A stretch of DNA of 64,000 nucleotides from Coleofasciculus sp937127375. Its GTDB lineage: Bacteria; Cyanobacteriota; Cyanobacteriia; Cyanobacteriales; Coleofasciculaceae. Both the position numbers and the translations under genes were made by a program. The DNA is taken from NCBI GenBank assembly GCA_040218875.1, contig JAVJQP010000044.1; one strand, written 5' to 3'. Below the pieces are notes generated by a model, which worked only from the letters and a program-made list of their open reading frames with translations, was not told the origin of the DNA and did no database searches. Positions 33,042-41,737 of this stretch are shown here, piece by piece. Position 1 is the first letter of the stretch; each line of letters opens with the position of its first letter.

Positions 33042-33845
33042 TCAACGTTCGGTATTCTTTCTGAAGGATGTTCGCTTGTCAACTTCAGGTATTTCAGGTG
33101 TTTCTAGCTTAACGTCAACCTGCGTCACTTCTGTTTCTGCGACGTTTTTTCCCACAGCAGTGACAGGTTTTGCCGCGACTACTGCAGTTGGGTCAGGTTC
33201 CACAATAATGCGTTCTTGTTCTGCCACTACCTCACCATCTGGATTATTCTGATTCGATGGCTTTGCTTTCTCTGCCTTGTCTTGAACGTTATCGGCTGCA
33301 CCCATCGCCGCATTTTTGGCTTGGTCAGCTTTACTCTGGAGAGAGGGTTTAGCATTCTCAGCCGCATCTTGAATCTTGTCGGCTGTCTTCACCGCAGCAC
33401 TTTTGGTTTTGTCAGCTTGACTTTCAATAGCTGGCTTAGCCTTCTCAGCCGCATCTTGTACCTTGTCGGCTGCTTTTTCCGTAGCACTTTTCGCTTGGTT
33501 GGCAGCATTTTCAATCGCTGGCTTGGCTTGTTCAGCCGCACCTTGCACTTTGTTGGCTGCCTTTTCCGCAGCACCTTTAAGTTTATCCGGCGCGTCGTCA
33601 GGGGTAGCCTTAGCCGTCAAACCACCCGCTACAGCGCCTGTGACAGCACCCACAACGGCGCCTCGTTTGCCAGCCACTTGACTACCAACTACAGCACCAA
33701 CGGCTGCGCCAGCTACCCCAGCGCCAACTACACCCTTGCCTTGATTATCTTGATTGTCTTTATTGGACGAAGATTCATCGAGTTGATTGACAGTGGGTTC
33801 AATCGGTTGATTATTGTTATCCAAAAATTGCTTATTACTATTCAT
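33042..33845 (-). CDS. Glycine-zipper plus LEA-like repeat protein
   Basis: A 267-residue Ala/Lys-rich protein. Residues ~35-85 form a glycine-zipper hydrophobic region (GVVGAGVAGAAVGAVVGSQV...GAVTGAVAGGL). Residues ~95-190 are 11-residue-type amphipathic repeats (AAEKAANKVQGAAEQAKPAI, ATEKAADKVQDAAEKAKPAI), like LEA group 3 or CsbD-type stress proteins. The C-terminus is acidic. It has a very strong ribosome-binding site (AAAGGAGGACAACTCTACATG), so high expression is likely. Such proteins are linked to desiccation, freezing or salt tolerance; here that is inference from composition. Confidence 0.75.
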   Translation of the reverse strand: MNSNKQFLDNNNQPIEPTVNQLDESSSNKDNQDNQGKGVVGAGVAGAAVGAVVGSQVAGKRGAVVGAVTGAVAGGLTAKATPDDAPDKLKGAAEKAANKVQGAAEQAKPAIENAANQAKSATEKAADKVQDAAEKAKPAIESQADKTKSAAVKTADKIQDAAENAKPSLQSKADQAKNAAMGAADNVQDKAEKAKPSNQNNPDGEVVAEQERIIVEPDPTAVVAAKPVTAVGKNVAETEVTQVDVKLETPEIPEVDKRTSFRKNTER

Positions 33846-34336
33846 GTAGAGTTGTCCTCCTTTACTGATATTGAATGTTTTTCTAAGGTTTAAGGCTTTC
33901 TTGTATCTTTCACTAACTTACCAATTCGCCGTTATCGCTGACGCCAAGCTAAAGGAGGATATGACACTATTTTGAGTCAGTCGATAGGTATATTTCATAC
34001 CACATCCGCTTTGAAAACCCTTTTTTGCCATGGCGATTGAAATCGCGGCTACACAAACAAAGTCCGCCTGCGCGGACTGGATTATAACCGGGTAGCTAAC
34101 CCGGATTGGGTATCAGGAGGGAACAGAGGATAGAAGGGACTCGTGAGTCTTGACAATTTTCAACTCAGCCCGACACAGTTTATGTCCAGATATAGCGGTA
34201 CTAAGACAGGTTAGGACATTCTTTACTGTTCCCTGTTCCCTGTTCCCTGTTCCCTCTGGGATTAACTGATGTCCTTTCCGTACCTCGTAGTGCTATACTT
34301 ATGAACCCCGAGTTAGCGGTCAAAACAGGGAGAGCC
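33846..34336. other. Intergenic region with palindrome and TGTTCCC heptamers
   Basis: It holds AGTCCGCCTGCGCGGACT (34061-34078), a palindrome in a GGCGATTGAAATCGCGGCTA context, and a TGTTCCC tandem repeat (about four copies, 34227-34255). No gene is seen. Confidence 0.65.
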
Positions 34337-35233
34337 TCAGCGTTTCCAGAGTTTGAGGGGTTGCAGGATTTTGGCAATCCAACGGAGGGTTCCGGGTTCG
34401 GTTAAAATTCCCTGGGTGGGACTGAATAAAAATGCCAGAATAAAGAAACTAAAGACAACCATGACGATCGCGGGTCCCGATGGCAAGTCCAGGTGATAGC
34501 TTAAATACATCCCCGTGACACCCGCCATTACACCGATTATTGCCCCTAATCCCATCATCTGATGCAATTCTTTGACCAAAAGATAGGCAGTAATGGCAGG
34601 ACCGACGAGGAGTGAGATAACCAGCAGCACACCCACGGTTTGCATACTGGCGACAATCGTCAAGGTAATGGCGCAGACGAAGCCGAAATACATGGTGGTG
34701 ACGGGTAAACCGCTAGCTTGAGCGCCGAGGGGATCAAAGGTGTAAAAAAGGAGTTCTTTGTAAAACAGTTTGGTTAACAGTAAAACGATGACGGTAATGA
34801 TTAGCGTATGCCAAACATCGCTGGTTCTGACGCCTAAAATGTCACCAAATAGAATAGAACTGAGGTCAAATTGGTTTGTTTCTAAGAGGGTAATTAGGAT
34901 AACTCCCAAGCCCAAAAAACTGGTTAAGGTTAACGCCATCGCTGCATCTACTTTAACTCGCGATCGCTGATGAATACCAGCTACCACTAAAGCACTCAAT
35001 GTCCCGGCTACAAACGCTCCCAGAGACAGAAATTGTTCCCCCACAAAAAAGGCGATTGATAGTCCCGGTAAAACAGCATGGGCGATCACATGAGCGATCA
35101 TGATCATCTGTTGCACAATCAAATAACTCCCCACAACTGCCCCTAAAATTCCCAGCAGCACCGCAATCGCTATGGCGTCACGCATATATCCCCACTGTAG
35201 CGGTTCAATTAACCAATCCCACATCCTATCCAC
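34337..35233 (-). CDS. Zinc/manganese ABC transporter permease (ZnuB-like), system 1
   Basis: A 298-residue membrane protein with about eight hydrophobic helices of the ABC-3 family (GILGAVVGSYLIVQQMIMIAHVIAHAVLPGLSIAF near the start). It forms the metal-conducting pore of a cluster-9 importer. The gene follows the ATPase gene (35482-36201) on the same strand with a 248-base gap that contains a GGGGTGGG repeat element. The His-rich binding protein is divergent at 36502. Zinc is the likeliest substrate from the partner protein and the boxes nearby; manganese cannot be excluded. Confidence 0.88.
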   Translation of the reverse strand: MDRMWDWLIEPLQWGYMRDAIAIAVLLGILGAVVGSYLIVQQMIMIAHVIAHAVLPGLSIAFFVGEQFLSLGAFVAGTLSALVVAGIHQRSRVKVDAAMALTLTSFLGLGVILITLLETNQFDLSSILFGDILGVRTSDVWHTLIITVIVLLLTKLFYKELLFYTFDPLGAQASGLPVTTMYFGFVCAITLTIVASMQTVGVLLVISLLVGPAITAYLLVKELHQMMGLGAIIGVMAGVTGMYLSYHLDLPSGPAIVMVVFSFFILAFLFSPTQGILTEPGTLRWIAKILQPLKLWKR

Positions 35234-35357
35234 CTCACTTATTCTTAATTTATTATTTACTATTAATATCTTCTTAAAATCTGTATTATGCTACCCTTAG
35301 TCTTGCCGGATGTCAATTTTTGATTATTGCTATAATTTTAAAATTAAGGATTAAATC

Positions 35358-35416
35358 GGGGTGGGTTTAGTTAAGTTAAGGGTTTTTCACTAAACATTAT
35401 CGGTGAAACCCACCCC
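35358..35416. repeat. GGGGTGGG palindromic element, copy 5
   Basis: GGGGTGGGTTTAGTTAAG to CGGTGAAACCCACCCC, lying between the ATPase and permease genes of a metal importer. A variant of the GGGGCGGG family. Confidence 0.7.
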
Positions 35417-35481
35417 TACACACTCAAAACTTACTTCCCTTTTCTCCTCTAATTTCTGCCCTAAAACCTTCTGCCTCGATA

Positions 35482-36201
35482 TTAGGCAACAACCAGGCTC
35501 ATGAGTTTCCCATAAGCTTTTTTGAGATTTTCAGTTGTCAATACTTCTGACTTTGACCCCACAGCAATTAACTCTTTATTTAAAAGTAATACTTGATCAT
35601 ATTGCTCTAGGGTTTCCCCCAAATCATGACTAATAACCAATGCCATTTTATTTTGAAACTTTAAGTTTTGAAAAATTTCAAAAATAATCTCTTCTGTCTT
35701 TTGATCAATCCCCGCAAACGGCTCATCAAAAAAAAACAACTCCGCCTGTTGCGCCAGCGCCCTTGCCAAAAATACTCGTTGTTGTTGTCCACCAGAAAGT
35801 TCACCAATTTGACGATGGCGATACTCAAACAAGCCCACCCGTTCTAATGCATCCTGAACAATCTCCTGGGATTGACGAGACGGATATTTAAACCAACCCG
35901 TGTGGATAGTGCGCCCCATCATCACGACATTCCAGACTGTAACCGGATAATTCCAGTCAATTTGGGTGCGCTGGGGTACATAGGCGACTCGTTTGCGCTG
36001 ACGTTTCAGAGGCTTGGCGTGAAATGTTGCTACTCCTCTGGTGAGGGGAATGAGTCCCAGAATTGCCTTAATAATCGTACTTTTGCCAGCGCCGTTGGGT
36101 CCCAACAACACTGTTAATTGTCCGGGTTGGATGGAAAACGAAACACCGGAGATTGCCCAGGTATTTCGGTAGTTGACCGCCAAATCATGAACTTCGAGCA
36201 T
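35482..36201 (-). CDS. Zinc/manganese ABC transporter ATPase (ZnuC-like), system 1
   Basis: A 239-residue ABC ATPase with Walker A LLGPNGAGKST, Q-loop VAYVPQRTQIDWNYPV, signature LSGGQQQRV and Walker B ELFFFDEPFAGID. It powers metal import by the cluster-9 transporter formed with the permease at 34337-35233. The frame is open to 36279, but homology begins at MLEVHDLAVNYRN, so I use the ATG at 36201. It is divergent from the binding-protein gene at 36502; the region between has a Zur-like box at 36455-36469. Confidence 0.88.
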   Translation of the reverse strand: MLEVHDLAVNYRNTWAISGVSFSIQPGQLTVLLGPNGAGKSTIIKAILGLIPLTRGVATFHAKPLKRQRKRVAYVPQRTQIDWNYPVTVWNVVMMGRTIHTGWFKYPSRQSQEIVQDALERVGLFEYRHRQIGELSGGQQQRVFLARALAQQAELFFFDEPFAGIDQKTEEIIFEIFQNLKFQNKMALVISHDLGETLEQYDQVLLLNKELIAVGSKSEVLTTENLKKAYGKLMSLVVA

Positions 36202-36320
36202 TACAACCTGTCTGTGAGAATGACTACCATTAACAAATTCTGCTTTCAGCTTATCGGATAATGATTCCCCCGATATCACATCAAGCGCCTTGGGTAGGGA
36301 TAGGGAAGCTGGGGGAGCAT

Positions 36321-36344
36321 GTAGAGACGTAGCATGCTACGTCT
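36321..36344. repeat. GTAGAGACG palindrome, intergenic copy
   Basis: GTAGAGACGTAGCATGCTAC followed by GTCT, flanked on both sides by AGCTGGGGGAGC pieces like those in the lpxB insertion. Confidence 0.75.
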
Positions 36345-36454
36345 GGGAGCTGGGGGAGCTATGTTCCAGACGTGATGCCAAAAGCGTAAAGCGTATCCAA
36401 GCAATATTCAGTATTGGGGACGAAACCGTCGCCATTTGGGTCAACTTCAATATT

Positions 36455-36469
36455 AGAATGATTATCATT
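36455..36469. promoter_or_regulatory. Zur-like box upstream of the znuA-type gene
   Basis: AGAATGATTATCATT contains the inverted repeat AATGATTATCATT and matches the right half of TGATAATNATTATCA, the box reported for Zur in Anabaena. It lies ~33 bases before the ATG at 36502 and in the divergent space to the ATPase gene. Fur boxes look similar. Confidence 0.6.
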
Positions 36470-36501
36470 ATAATTGTTGTCTCGGTTTCAGGAGCTTGAC
36501 T

Positions 36502-37590
36502 ATGCTAAAGTATCTATCGATCCAAACCCTGAACGGCTGGAAGAGTAAGGTGTTGGTATTCGCGATCGCACTGACAGGGTGTGTTCAAACCAACCAGACA
36601 ACGGTTTCACCAACAGAGGATGGGACATCAGGTGAGAAACCCAGTGTAGTGGTGTCTCATCGCGTCCTTTGCGATTTAACGGAAGAAATTGCCCAAGACA
36701 CCATTCAACTCAACTGTTTATTAGATCCGAACCAAGATCCTCACACCTACCGATCAACGCCATCGGATCGCAAAGCCGTTGAAACCGCACAACTGATCCT
36801 TTATGGTGGCTATGATGGAGAACCGGGCGTTGAGGGATTAATTGAAGCCAGCAATACATCATCCCCTATAGTTGCTGTATTTGAGGAAGCTGTCCCCAAT
36901 CCCCTGGAGGGAGAAGCACATCACCATGATCATCATGGAGATCACCATGATCACGGGGAAAAGGAACAGGTTGAACACTCAGATCATGAACAAAACCATG
37001 CAGCCGATCAGGGGGAAAACGTTCCTGATCCCCATGTTTGGCATGATGTGCAAAACAGCACAGCGATGGTCGATGTGATTCGGAACCAACTGAAAAAGAT
37101 TAATCCAGATCAGGCTGACTTTTATACGGAAAATGCCCAACAGTTAACCACCCAACTCGACCAGTTAGATACCTGGGTCAACGCCCAAGTGGCAACAATT
37201 CCCCCAGGAAAACGTAAAATTGTCACCACTCATGACGCCTTGGCGTATTACGTCAACGCTTATGGATTTGAGGCGGCGGAATCGTTGCAAGGACTCAGTA
37301 CCGAAGAAACCCCCTCAGCCGCACGGGTAAAGGAATTGGTGGAAACCATTGAACAAGCCAAGGTTCCCACGATTTTTGTGGAAACCACAACCAATTCCAC
37401 CGCCATTGAAACTGTTGCTAGGGAAGCGAATGTCAAGGTTTCTGAACAAAAACTGTTTGTTGGTAGTCTAGGTGTCCAAAATAGTGACACAGGAACCTAT
37501 ATAGGAATGATCACCCATAATACCTGCGCGATCGCGAAAGGTTTGGGCGGAACCTGTACTCCCTTCAAAGTAATGACAGGTGATAATTAG
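36502..37590 (+). CDS. znuA: Zinc ABC transporter substrate-binding lipoprotein (ZnuA-like), system 1
   Basis: About 362 residues. The N-terminal hydrophobic segment ends in a lipobox (VFAIALTGC), so a lipid-anchored periplasmic protein is expected. The cluster-9 fold is seen in DPNQDPHTYRSTPSD with a metal His, then PDPHVWHDVQNS, then KIVTTHDALAYYVNAYGF. Between them is a His/Asp/Glu-rich loop (EAHHHDHHGDHHDHGEKEQ), the mark of zinc-specific ZnuA proteins. AGGAG lies 7 bases before the ATG at 36502, which is preferred to the TTG at 36496. It is divergent from its ATPase and permease genes and preceded by a Zur-like box. Confidence 0.92.
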   Translation: MLKYLSIQTLNGWKSKVLVFAIALTGCVQTNQTTVSPTEDGTSGEKPSVVVSHRVLCDLTEEIAQDTIQLNCLLDPNQDPHTYRSTPSDRKAVETAQLILYGGYDGEPGVEGLIEASNTSSPIVAVFEEAVPNPLEGEAHHHDHHGDHHDHGEKEQVEHSDHEQNHAADQGENVPDPHVWHDVQNSTAMVDVIRNQLKKINPDQADFYTENAQQLTTQLDQLDTWVNAQVATIPPGKRKIVTTHDALAYYVNAYGFEAAESLQGLSTEETPSAARVKELVETIEQAKVPTIFVETTTNSTAIETVAREANVKVSEQKLFVGSLGVQNSDTGTYIGMITHNTCAIAKGLGGTCTPFKVMTGDN

Positions 37591-38822
37591 CCTGAAGAGG
37601 AAAGGTACAGCGTCGGTTTGGTTAAGGCGGGTACAATGCGATCGCTCGCCATTTTACCACCGTACAGGTTCCGTGCCACAGGTCCTATCTGTAGGGCGGC
37701 TAAACCTCCCATCACAAATAACTCACAACCTGACCAACGCAAATGCTCGTCTAAAACGGGTAGACCCTTGACAAGCGGTACAGGATATGTATCAATAACA
37801 TCCTTGAGTAACGGGTCAACAGTGGCATCAAAGCCAGTTCCAGTGGCATACCAGATACGTTGACATTCATAGACTTGATCATCATCACAGTCAACCTGCC
37901 ACTGGTTATCCTGCCACCGAGCCTCAACCACCTGACATTCTGGATAAAACCTCAGCTTACCTTGCCGCTCCAGGCGGCGTAACTGAAACATCATCTTTGG
38001 CGTCATCGATCCGCCATTTCGCGCCCCCTGAATCATCTCCCACCGCCTCCGCCAATCGGGTTGAGTCCAAAAGTCCTTGAGATACTTCGGTCCCAACCAA
38101 CCCGGTTCAGCATCAAACCATTTTTCCTGAAGCCGACGCCGTGACATTAACATCACCTTCGCTCCCCGTGCTGCTGCACCCACGGCAAGGTGTCCACTCG
38201 TCAACCCACCCCCAATTATTAAAACCTGCTCACCGGCTATCTGCACGTTCCGTAAATCAACAGTTTGAGCATGGCATAGTCTGTCCTTTGGATAAGCCGA
38301 TGCAATTTTATCTACCCAATCCGGTACAATCTTCTGCCCCGCACCCGTTGCCAAAACCACCCGACGAGCGATGACGGATTGCCCATTGGACAACTCTAGG
38401 CGAAATCGAGGGCGTTTGAGAACTGTGGTTGGTTTAACGCTACTCACATCAGCCCTAACCAGCTTATCCGACAATCCCCACTGATGGATAACATTCTGAC
38501 AAAATGCCTCAAATAGCTGCGTTCCCGGAAGATCATAGGGTGGAAAAAATTCCGACTCCCGGTTTTCGGCAAAAGAGCGCAATGCATAGGGATTGGGATG
38601 GGGATGGTGTACCGCAGGGGATCTCAGATGGGGGATTTCTAGAGCAGCAAATTGATGGAACCACCGATTCATCCATCTACCACTGGCGTCAAACACCCAA
38701 AACCTATCCCCCATTTTCTTACGTTTTTGTAGCAGATGAGTGACTAGGGTTAGAGCCTGAGAACCTGCGCCAATAATGGCAATGTCAATGTTCGCGGGTA
38801 AGGATGCCGAATGGTTTGTCAT
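37587..38822 (-). CDS. FAD-dependent monooxygenase-like oxidoreductase
   Basis: A 411-residue flavoprotein with an FAD-binding GxGxxG at the N-terminus (IDIAIIGAGSQALTLVTHLL), an ATG motif (RRVVLATGAGQK) and a second dinucleotide site (VLIIGGGLTSGHLAVGAAARGAKV). The overall pattern resembles SidA/IucD N-hydroxylating monooxygenases and related FAD/NAD(P)-binding proteins. The substrate is unknown. The ATG at 38822 is chosen because the upstream extension runs over the regulatory box. It starts 44 bases from a perfect Zur-type box shared with the divergent His-rich porin gene, so induction under zinc limitation is inferred. Its 3' end overlaps the znuA stop by four bases, tail to tail. Confidence 0.8.
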   Translation of the reverse strand: MTNHSASLPANIDIAIIGAGSQALTLVTHLLQKRKKMGDRFWVFDASGRWMNRWFHQFAALEIPHLRSPAVHHPHPNPYALRSFAENRESEFFPPYDLPGTQLFEAFCQNVIHQWGLSDKLVRADVSSVKPTTVLKRPRFRLELSNGQSVIARRVVLATGAGQKIVPDWVDKIASAYPKDRLCHAQTVDLRNVQIAGEQVLIIGGGLTSGHLAVGAAARGAKVMLMSRRRLQEKWFDAEPGWLGPKYLKDFWTQPDWRRRWEMIQGARNGGSMTPKMMFQLRRLERQGKLRFYPECQVVEARWQDNQWQVDCDDDQVYECQRIWYATGTGFDATVDPLLKDVIDTYPVPLVKGLPVLDEHLRWSGCELFVMGGLAALQIGPVARNLYGGKMASDRIVPALTKPTLYLSSSG

Positions 38823-38865
38823 AAAAACTCTGACCCTGGATTTACAATAACGATAATCGTTCTTA

Positions 38866-38880
38866 TGATAATGATTATCA
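38866..38880. promoter_or_regulatory. Perfect Zur-type box in a divergent promoter
   Basis: TGATAATGATTATCA is a perfect match to TGATAATNATTATCA. It is placed between the oxidoreductase (start 38822, minus) and the porin (start 38949, plus). The identical sequence occurs at 60626-60640 before the lanthipeptide precursor. Confidence 0.8.
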
Positions 38881-38948
38881 TAATTATTGTGACGCCGAGT
38901 AACCGATAGGCGATCGGGCAAGACCTTGAACTGAATAGGGTGTGAGAA

Positions 38949-40640
38949 ATGACTATGGCAAAAACGTGGTGGCAGACTTTAATCGTTAACCCAGTGGTGT
39001 TGGGTAGTTGGGCAGTTTGTGCAACCCCAAATGCTTTGGCACAGATTGAGGGGTACAACCCCATCAGTCAAACGAATGCTCTTGAGCAAGTCACCAGTGT
39101 CTCTCAGTTACGAGATGTTTCCCCTGGTGATTGGGCGTATGAAGCCTTACGCAGTCTGGTGGAACGCTATGGCTGTATCGCTGGCTATCCCGATGGCAGC
39201 TATCGTGGGAATCGAGCCTTAACCCGATTTGAGTTTGCCGCTGGTTTGAATGCGTGCTTGCAGCAAATTGAGCGTTTACTCCCTAATGGCGAACTGGAGG
39301 GGAGTGATTTGGCAACCTTAAGACGGTTGGTGCAAGAATTTGAGGCGGAATTGGCGACTCTAGGGGCGCGAGTAGATAATTTGGAAGGTCGAGTCGCCTT
39401 TTTAGAGGATCATCAGTTTTCCACAACAACCAAACTTCGCGGAGAAGTCAGCTTTTCCCTGAGTAGCGTGTTTGGGGATGACAAGGCAGATAGTAGTGGA
39501 GAAGACTTGGAAGATGAAGTAGTTTTCGACAACCGAGTGCGTCTATTTTTAGCGACGAGTTTTACAGGGGAGGACTTGTTACTAACTCGCTTGGATGCAT
39601 TGAATACGGTTCCTTTTGGTCCCGGTGAAGGAGATAATCCCAATATTACCGGAACCAGTATGACTCGCTTCGCTTTTGATGAAGGTAATGATAATGATTT
39701 AGCTGTTGGCAAGCTATTTTATCGCTTCTCTCTGGGAGAAATGGCAGGGTCACATAATCAGGAAGAAGAGGAACATGGACATGGACATGGACATGGTGCC
39801 GTTAAAGGTGCGAAACTTTCCTTTATTATTGATGCCGTTGGCGGCGAGTTTAACGAGAACTTTGCCAACTATAACGAGTTTTTCTCGGAAGAACTGACGG
39901 GGGCGATTTCTCGTTTCGGGCGTTTCAATCCGATTTATTATCAGGGACTCGAAGGCACGGGTGCTAGTTTGACCTATAACTTCAATTCAGCGCTTAATTT
40001 ATCCTTGGGTTATCTGGCTGCCAATGCTAATGATCCGAGTCAGAAAAACGGATTGTTTAATGGTAGCTATGCTGCCATCGCCCAACTGGGGATTGAACCG
40101 AGTGAACGTTTGCGTTTAGGTCTAACTTATGTGCGTTCCTATTATCCTGGGGGACAGGTGGTGGTTTCTGGGGAAACGGGGAGTGAATTGGCAAATGTGC
40201 CGTTTGGGGAAGATACTGCAACGTCAGCGGATCAGTTTGGGCTTTCTGCCAGTTTGCGTCTCAGTCCCGCTTTTACGCTGTCGGGTTGGGGCGGTTTGAC
40301 CCTGGCTCATGCTCAAGATAATGGTTTCAACAACGGTGTCTTGGTGGATGAGGGCGATGATGCCACTATTTTTAACTGGGCGGTTACGCTGGCATTGCCT
40401 GATTTTGGTTCAGAGGGGAGTTTGCTGGGGTTTGTTGTCGGACAACCGCCGAAGGTGACGGATAATGATGGCGGTTTTGAGGATGATGATACGTCTTGGC
40501 ATCTGGAAGCTCAGTATCGTTATCAACTCACGGATAATATCGCGATTAATCCGGGGGTGTTCGTGATTCTCAACCCAGAACACGATGATAACAATGACAC
40601 GATTTGGGTGGGGACGCTTCGCACTATCTTTGAATTCTAG
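38949..40640 (+). CDS. SLH/OprB-type porin with His-rich loop
   Basis: The 563-residue outer-membrane protein has a signal peptide (ending near NALAQ) and an SLH domain (VSQLRDVSPGDWAYEALRSLVERYGCIAGYPDGSYRGNRALTRFEFAAGL). A coiled coil (VQEFEAELATLGARVDNLEGRVAFLE) and an OprB beta barrel ending in Phe (LRTIFEF) follow. This is the architecture of cyanobacterial iron-uptake-type porins. A His/Glu-rich loop (HNQEEEEHGHGHGHG, ~residues 270-285) is unusual and suggests binding of zinc at the pore. The Zur-type box at 38866 is ~70 bases upstream. A role as outer-membrane zinc channel is inferred from loop, box and neighbours. Confidence 0.88.
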   Translation: MTMAKTWWQTLIVNPVVLGSWAVCATPNALAQIEGYNPISQTNALEQVTSVSQLRDVSPGDWAYEALRSLVERYGCIAGYPDGSYRGNRALTRFEFAAGLNACLQQIERLLPNGELEGSDLATLRRLVQEFEAELATLGARVDNLEGRVAFLEDHQFSTTTKLRGEVSFSLSSVFGDDKADSSGEDLEDEVVFDNRVRLFLATSFTGEDLLLTRLDALNTVPFGPGEGDNPNITGTSMTRFAFDEGNDNDLAVGKLFYRFSLGEMAGSHNQEEEEHGHGHGHGAVKGAKLSFIIDAVGGEFNENFANYNEFFSEELTGAISRFGRFNPIYYQGLEGTGASLTYNFNSALNLSLGYLAANANDPSQKNGLFNGSYAAIAQLGIEPSERLRLGLTYVRSYYPGGQVVVSGETGSELANVPFGEDTATSADQFGLSASLRLSPAFTLSGWGGLTLAHAQDNGFNNGVLVDEGDDATIFNWAVTLALPDFGSEGSLLGFVVGQPPKVTDNDGGFEDDDTSWHLEAQYRYQLTDNIAINPGVFVILNPEHDDNNDTIWVGTLRTIFEF

Positions 40641-40653
40641 AGACGTGCCATGT

Positions 40654-40681
40654 GTAGAGACGTAGCATGCTACGTCTCTAC
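40654..40681. repeat. GTAGAGACG perfect palindrome after the porin gene
   Basis: A 28-bp palindrome starting GTAGAGACGTAGCATG, with the same core as the copy at 36321. It might act as a hairpin at the transcript end. Confidence 0.75.
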
Positions 40682-40728
40682 ATTCATTAAGGATTGGGTG
40701 AAAGGGATTGTCGCCTAGGGAAAAAACG

Positions 40729-40754
40729 TTTATCATTTGAGAATGATAATCATT
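40729..40754. promoter_or_regulatory. Zur-like box before the first COG0523 gene
   Basis: TTATCATTTGAGAATGATAA overlaps AATGATAATCATT, giving two nested inverted repeats ending 12 bases before the ATG at 40766. Close to the Zur/Fur-family consensus. Confidence 0.6.
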
Positions 40755-40765
40755 TTAAATAACGT

Positions 40766-41737
40766 ATGGTAACAGCTCAAGCCTCCAGTACCATTCCGGT
40801 TACTGTTCTCACCGGCTATCTCGGCGCTGGGAAAACCACCCTGCTCAACCACATCCTCACCTACGAACATGGCAAGAAAGTCGCCGTCATCGTCAACGAG
40901 TTTGGAGAAGTGGGTATTGATAACCAATTAGTGATTGATGCCGATGAAGAAATCTTTGAGATGAACAACGGGTGCATTTGCTGTACCGTCCGAGGGGATT
41001 TGATGCGGATTATCGGGAACCTAATCAAGCGACGTAACAAGTTTGACCATTTGGTGATAGAAACCACGGGACTGGCTGACCCCGCCCCGGTGATTCAAAC
41101 CTTTTTTATTGATGAAGATATGCGGCAGCAACTGCTTTTAGATGCGGTGGTAACGGTGGTGGATACCAAGCATATTTGGCAGCATTGGGAAGCAGATGAG
41201 GCGCAAGAACAGATTGCTTTTGCTGATGTAATTTTGCTCAATAAGACAGATTTAGTCTCCCCGGATGAGTTAGATGAATTGGAGAAGCGGATACGGGGGA
41301 TGAATGCTCTAGCAAAAATTTACCGCACCCAAAACTCTGAGTTAGGCATGAAGGGGTTACTGGGTGTGAAAGCCTTTGATCTCAACCGTGCTTTGGAGAT
41401 TGACCCCAACTTTCTCAGCGAAGATGCTCACGAACATGATCAGTCGGTTCATTCCTTTGCTTTGGTTGAATCAAAACCTGTGGATGGGGAAAAACTGAAT
41501 AATTGGCTCTCGCAATTGTTACAAACCAAGGGTCCTGATATTTTCCGGATGAAGGGAATTATCAACATGGCTGGAGAAGAGCAACGCTTTGTCTTTCAAG
41601 GGGTACACATGTTGTTTGATGGTCGAGGCGATCGCGCTTGGAAACCTGGAGAACGCCGGAAAAGCGAACTGGTGTTTATTGGTCGCAATTTAGAGGAAGC
41701 GAAGCTGAGAGAGGACTTTAGAGCGTGTCTGGTTTAG
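40766..41737 (+). CDS. COG0523 (CobW-like) metallochaperone GTPase, paralogue 1
   Basis: A 323-residue G3E GTPase with Walker A VTVLTGYLGAGKTTLLNHI, the metal-binding CXCC motif in NGCICCTVRGDL, ETTGLADPAPV, and the guanine-specificity NKTD (VILLNKTDL). COG0523 GTPases deliver metals to client proteins; members under Zur control serve zinc allocation during deficiency. The Zur-like box immediately before the ATG supports the zinc subclass. It lacks the long His stretch of paralogue 2. The stop overlaps the GTG start of a WD40 gene. Confidence 0.9.
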   Translation: MVTAQASSTIPVTVLTGYLGAGKTTLLNHILTYEHGKKVAVIVNEFGEVGIDNQLVIDADEEIFEMNNGCICCTVRGDLMRIIGNLIKRRNKFDHLVIETTGLADPAPVIQTFFIDEDMRQQLLLDAVVTVVDTKHIWQHWEADEAQEQIAFADVILLNKTDLVSPDELDELEKRIRGMNALAKIYRTQNSELGMKGLLGVKAFDLNRALEIDPNFLSEDAHEHDQSVHSFALVESKPVDGEKLNNWLSQLLQTKGPDIFRMKGIINMAGEEQRFVFQGVHMLFDGRGDRAWKPGERRKSELVFIGRNLEEAKLREDFRACLV

